A stretch of DNA of 36,871 bases. Source: Gammaproteobacteria bacterium. GTDB taxonomy: Bacteria > Pseudomonadota > Gammaproteobacteria > JAABTG01. Made by a program: the position numbers and the translations under genes. This document shows, in pieces, positions 34,376-36,871 of this stretch (position 1 is the first letter of the stretch; each line of letters starts with the position of its first letter). The DNA is taken from contig JASJBY010000001.1 of NCBI GenBank assembly GCA_030066245.1, positions 1 to 36,871 on the forward strand, in the 5' to 3' direction. The notes below the pieces were generated by a model. The model saw only the letters and a program-made list of their open reading frames with translations. It had not been told where the DNA came from and made no database searches.

Positions 34376-34939
34376 TCACCCGCTCGCGGCGCCGCTTGCC
34401 ATCAGCTGGCCGATGGCAGCAAAAAGTTCCCGGTGCCTTATCTCAAGCCACACCGCGTCGTCAACGAAATACGCTGCCGCCAAATGTTCTTCGAGAGTGC
34501 CCGGCAAGCTCGGCGTGCGGGCCATGGGCTCGGCGAGCTTCAGCGGTCGCGGAAATCCGTCCACGAGTATCCCGGCGGCGTTCTCTTCCTTGTCCAGAAC
34601 CAACAGCTTGCGCTGCGGCGCACTGTCGTCGCCAGGCATCAACAGGCGTTTCAGGTCAAAAACGGGAATCAGGTTTCCACGCAGATTGACGAGACCGGGG
34701 AACCAAGGTGGCGTGTTGGGAACAGGGTATACCGACAGGTCGCCCATGAGTTCGCTCGCCGTCTTTGCCGGAACGAGCATGCCGAGGTTGCCGACGCGGA
34801 AGCCATAGCGCACCGCGTCGTCCTCTGCAGGCGCCGCCTCCCGGGCTGGCGCCTCCACCGGGTCACAATAACCAAGCGCCTCGGTCGGGCCGAGCCAGGG
34901 ACCTTGCGCAGTCCTTTCGGTCGTCTGGTCGGTGTTCAC
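34376..34939 (-). CDS. pilI: CheW-type coupling protein (PilI position)
   Basis: A 187-residue protein containing a standard CheW domain: RYGFRVGNLGMLVPAKTASEL, then PWFPGLVNLRGNLIPVFDLKRLL, which is the conserved receptor/kinase contact region, then KLLVLDKEENAAGILVDG. A 40-residue N-terminal extension precedes it. The start is GTG at 34939. It couples the PilJ-like receptor to the ChpA-like kinase at the inner membrane. It sits 60 bp after the PilH-like gene and 80 bp before the binding-protein gene. Confidence 0.9.
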   Translation of the reverse strand: MNTDQTTERTAQGPWLGPTEALGYCDPVEAPAREAAPAEDDAVRYGFRVGNLGMLVPAKTASELMGDLSVYPVPNTPPWFPGLVNLRGNLIPVFDLKRLLMPGDDSAPQRKLLVLDKEENAAGILVDGFPRPLKLAEPMARTPSLPGTLEEHLAAAYFVDDAVWLEIRHRELFAAIGQLMASGAASG

Positions 34940-34999
34940 CTTACCGCATTCCGATAGCGATATCCGCGCCGCCAGTGCCCTGCGGCCGCGAGCCGGCGC

Positions 35000-35365
35000 C
35001 TAGCTCAGCGCCTCCAGCTGCTCGATGATTTGATCCTTGGTGTACGGCTTCGAGAGCAGTGCCTTGGCGCCCTGCATCTGCGCCCATACCCGGTCCGCTT
35101 TCTGATTCTTGCTGGTTACGAAGACGATCGGGATGTCTTTGGTGGTGTCGTCCTTGCGCAGGCGTCGACAGGCCTCGAAGCCGTCCATCTCCGGCATGAT
35201 GACGTCCATGAAGATCACGTCCGGCTTCTCCGCTTTGGCGCGCGCCACCGATTCAGCGCCGTCGCTGGCCGTCAATACCAGGCAGCCGGTGCCGGAAAGG
35301 ATGCTCTTAAGATTCTCCCGGTCAACGGGCGAGTCGTCTACGATGAGCACTTTGCGGTTAGTCAT
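35000..35365 (-). CDS. pilH: Single-domain response regulator, PilH/CheY-like
   Basis: A 121-residue stand-alone receiver domain: VLIVDDSPVDRENL with the acidic pair, VIFMDVIMPEMDGF with the phospho-acceptor Asp, FVTSK with Thr/Ser, and LLSKPYTKDQ with the conserved Lys. In Pil-Chp systems PilH acts as a second output or phosphate sink for ChpA. It is placed between the larger PilG-position regulator and CheW, as expected of pilGHI order. Confidence 0.9.
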   Translation of the reverse strand: MTNRKVLIVDDSPVDRENLKSILSGTGCLVLTASDGAESVARAKAEKPDVIFMDVIMPEMDGFEACRRLRKDDTTKDIPIVFVTSKNQKADRVWAQMQGAKALLSKPYTKDQIIEQLEALS

Positions 35366-35387
35366 AGTCCCTTCTCCTCAATTCAAC

Positions 35388-36242
35388 TCAAGCACCGCTC
35401 GCCAGCTGGGGCAGAGACCCCGCAGGCAAGTTGAAATAGCGTTCGACGACTCCCAGGAAGACTTCGTGCCGGACCGGTTTTATGAGGTAGGTGTCGCACC
35501 CGGCGAGCCGGCCTTTGATCCGGTCCGCAGGCGAAGAATTGCTGGTCAACATGATGACCGGTGTACTTTTGCGGCTCGGATCAGACTTGATGACTTTGCA
35601 GATCTCATAACCGTCCGCGCCGGGAAGGATGACGTCCAGGAAGACGATGTCGTAAGCGTTGTCCCGAATTAGCTCGAAGGCTTCGTCTCCCGTCTCTGCA
35701 AAATCCACGTGGGAGGCGAAAGGTTTCAGGGCCAGGTCCATTTGCACCCGCACGGGAAGACTGTCGTCGACCACCAGCGCGTTGAAGCTGGACTGTTCCC
35801 CCGCCGCGGACCGCGCCGGCGCCGCGCTCGCCTGCCCGGCGCCTGAGGTGAGGTTGTCCCGGGGGTCGATGGCCAGAACAGCTGAGAAACCGAGTGCCTC
35901 GGTTGCCACCAATTCAAGGGCCACCAGCAGGCGTGTCGCGATCATCGGTTTGCGAGCGGAAAAGCAGCCCTCCGGGGCACTTTCTTTGCGTGCTACGACG
36001 AGGGTCGGCGCAGCGGTCGTAGCGCCGGCCGATTCGGCGAATGCCCGCCAGTCGGCCACGGCACGGTCATCGTCACCGTCCACCATGAGAATGTCTGCCG
36101 CCTGCTGGCGGTCGGGCGCAGCGACCGAGAAAGAAGGGTTGCGGGTCATTGACAGGCTGAAGACGCGCGCGAGCGCACGGCGCTCGGCGTCGGAGAAACC
36201 GAACTGGGCAACCGAGAAAACAGCATGGCTTCCTTGCGTCAT
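35388..36242 (-). CDS. Response regulator with N-terminal pseudoreceiver (PilG position)
   Basis: About 284 residues from ATG 36242 (36254 and 36326 are possible alternatives; no strong ribosome binding site decides). The C-terminal half is a canonical receiver: NALVVDDSLPVRVQMDLAL, DIVFLDVILPGADGYE with the phospho-acceptor, MLTSNSSPAD and LIKPVRHEVF. The N-terminal 150 residues resemble a degenerate receiver (DILMVDGDDDRAV, ATTAAPTLVVARK) without the full acidic pocket. In Pseudomonas PilG is a single receiver of about 135 residues, so this protein is about twice that size. It is the first gene of the operon and probably drives type IV pilus or other motility output. Confidence 0.85.
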   Translation of the reverse strand: MTQGSHAVFSVAQFGFSDAERRALARVFSLSMTRNPSFSVAAPDRQQAADILMVDGDDDRAVADWRAFAESAGATTAAPTLVVARKESAPEGCFSARKPMIATRLLVALELVATEALGFSAVLAIDPRDNLTSGAGQASAAPARSAAGEQSSFNALVVDDSLPVRVQMDLALKPFASHVDFAETGDEAFELIRDNAYDIVFLDVILPGADGYEICKVIKSDPSRKSTPVIMLTSNSSPADRIKGRLAGCDTYLIKPVRHEVFLGVVERYFNLPAGSLPQLASGA

Positions 36243-36871
36243 TTCACAAGCCATCCATTGAGCGGTGACGGTCTTAGGCGGGCTAGGTGCGGTGATGAGA
36301 CCTGGAAGCAAGACCGGACATTGCAACCTCCAGTAACAACCCGACCGAAGCCGAATGCCGTCTGGCGCGTGGTCGCAAATCCTAGTCTCATCTTCCCCAC
36401 CGGACCTGCCTGCGGACTTCTAAGGGCGTCACCCCACGGTACGCATTGCATAGTCATCCTCTTGAGACTAAAGCGGCTGACAAGAAAGGAACTTTAGACT
36501 GCCAACAGCCCCCTGGCCAGGCTCTGCAAGCAGCCTTGGCGGGGGCTTTGAATCCGCCTTCTGCAGGGCTGTTCGTGCCCCGCAACGGCGCCGCAGCTGT
36601 CGCTTTTGTGCGCCAGTTCACACTTTGGCGTCGAGCCCTGGTTCAAGGCCGGCTCGACGATGGCGTCGTGGTACATAATGAGGTGAAGGCAGGGTCGAGA
36701 GGGGTGCCGCGACCAAGAGACCCACCGGAGCGTTGCCGGCGACAGCACCCGTGCCACCGTGGCACCAGCGGTCGTACCTGGCGTGGGGGGCGGAATGTGC
36801 AGAGTCAGGTTCGGGAGAAACACAGTGCGCCGGCAGGCAAGAGCTGGGAATCACAGGTGGAGCGAAGAGCG
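36243..36871. other. Right-end non-coding region upstream of the chemosensory operon
   Basis: About 630 bp with no supported gene. It must include the operon promoter. Short frames on both strands lack ribosome binding sites and recognisable sequence. A long hairpin is present at 36507-36547. Confidence 0.4.
36507..36550 (+). terminator. Long GC hairpin, possible plus-strand terminator
   Basis: AGCCCCC (36507-36513) pairs with GGGGGCT (36541-36547), with further inner pairing (CC/GG, GGC/GCC, TGC/GCA) up to a 2-nt apex, followed by TTTG. The T-run is short, so it may be a weak terminator or the end of an unrecognised small RNA. Confidence 0.45.

Noticed and set aside
1-36871. CRISPR arrays, prophage or insertion sequences
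   Set aside because: No regularly spaced repeats, transposase, integrase or phage structural gene was seen; the heptamer arrays are far too short for CRISPR repeats.

Overview
The window is high-GC DNA from a Gram-negative bacterium, most likely a free-living gammaproteobacterium. The basis for this is the mutY-yggX-tRNA-Phe order, a Pil-Chp type chemosensory cluster, ClpB, c-di-GMP proteins and a probable sigma-54 regulatory region. No rRNA or ribosomal protein is present, so a finer placement is not supported.

Positions 1-2634 hold housekeeping genes: the 3' end of mutY, yggX and tRNA-Phe, plus a four-helix-bundle (S23-type) gene and a radical SAM gene (amrS-like). The four-helix gene is bracketed by two inverted arrays of four 7-bp repeats, and the right array encodes the C-terminus of the radical SAM protein. 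Positions 2635-5741 form an accessory patch beside tRNA-Phe. It contains an HTH-nucleotidyltransferase/HEPN-like pair behind two matched palindromes, and a retron-like reverse transcriptase with about 430 bp of hairpin-rich DNA upstream. Positions 5742-9369 carry an M28 peptidase, a polytopic membrane protein and a membrane-anchored SGNH protein.

Positions 9880-16153 carry a REC-PAS-GGDEF-EAL protein, a periplasmic rhodanese and convergent clpB. Positions 16281-21524 look like one regulon. A repeated 18-bp element (GTGTCGG-N5-TTTACA type, three copies) precedes an ExeA-like ATPase/SH3 protein, a second periplasmic rhodanese and a LysM protein. It then occurs twice upstream of an excellent sigma-54 promoter (GG-N10-GC) leading into two small proteins and a PilZ protein. 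Positions 21785-24576 hold a Nudix hydrolase, a one-TM small protein, a stand-alone CZB protein and, divergently, a heme-c/HAMP sensor.

Positions 24673-36242 (minus strand) form a chemosensory operon: pseudoreceiver-REC regulator (PilG position), PilH-like, CheW/PilI-like, a Leu/Ile/Val-type periplasmic binding protein, a PilJ-like chemoreceptor, a 1320-residue ChpA-like CheA-REC hybrid with three N-terminal repeats, two divergent CheW-like proteins, and a REC-Ser/Thr kinase fusion. No cheR or cheB is in the window. The most notable features are the sigma-54/tandem-site region, the reverse transcriptase with its structured upstream DNA, the palindrome-controlled MNT/HEPN pair, and the binding protein embedded in the Chp operon.
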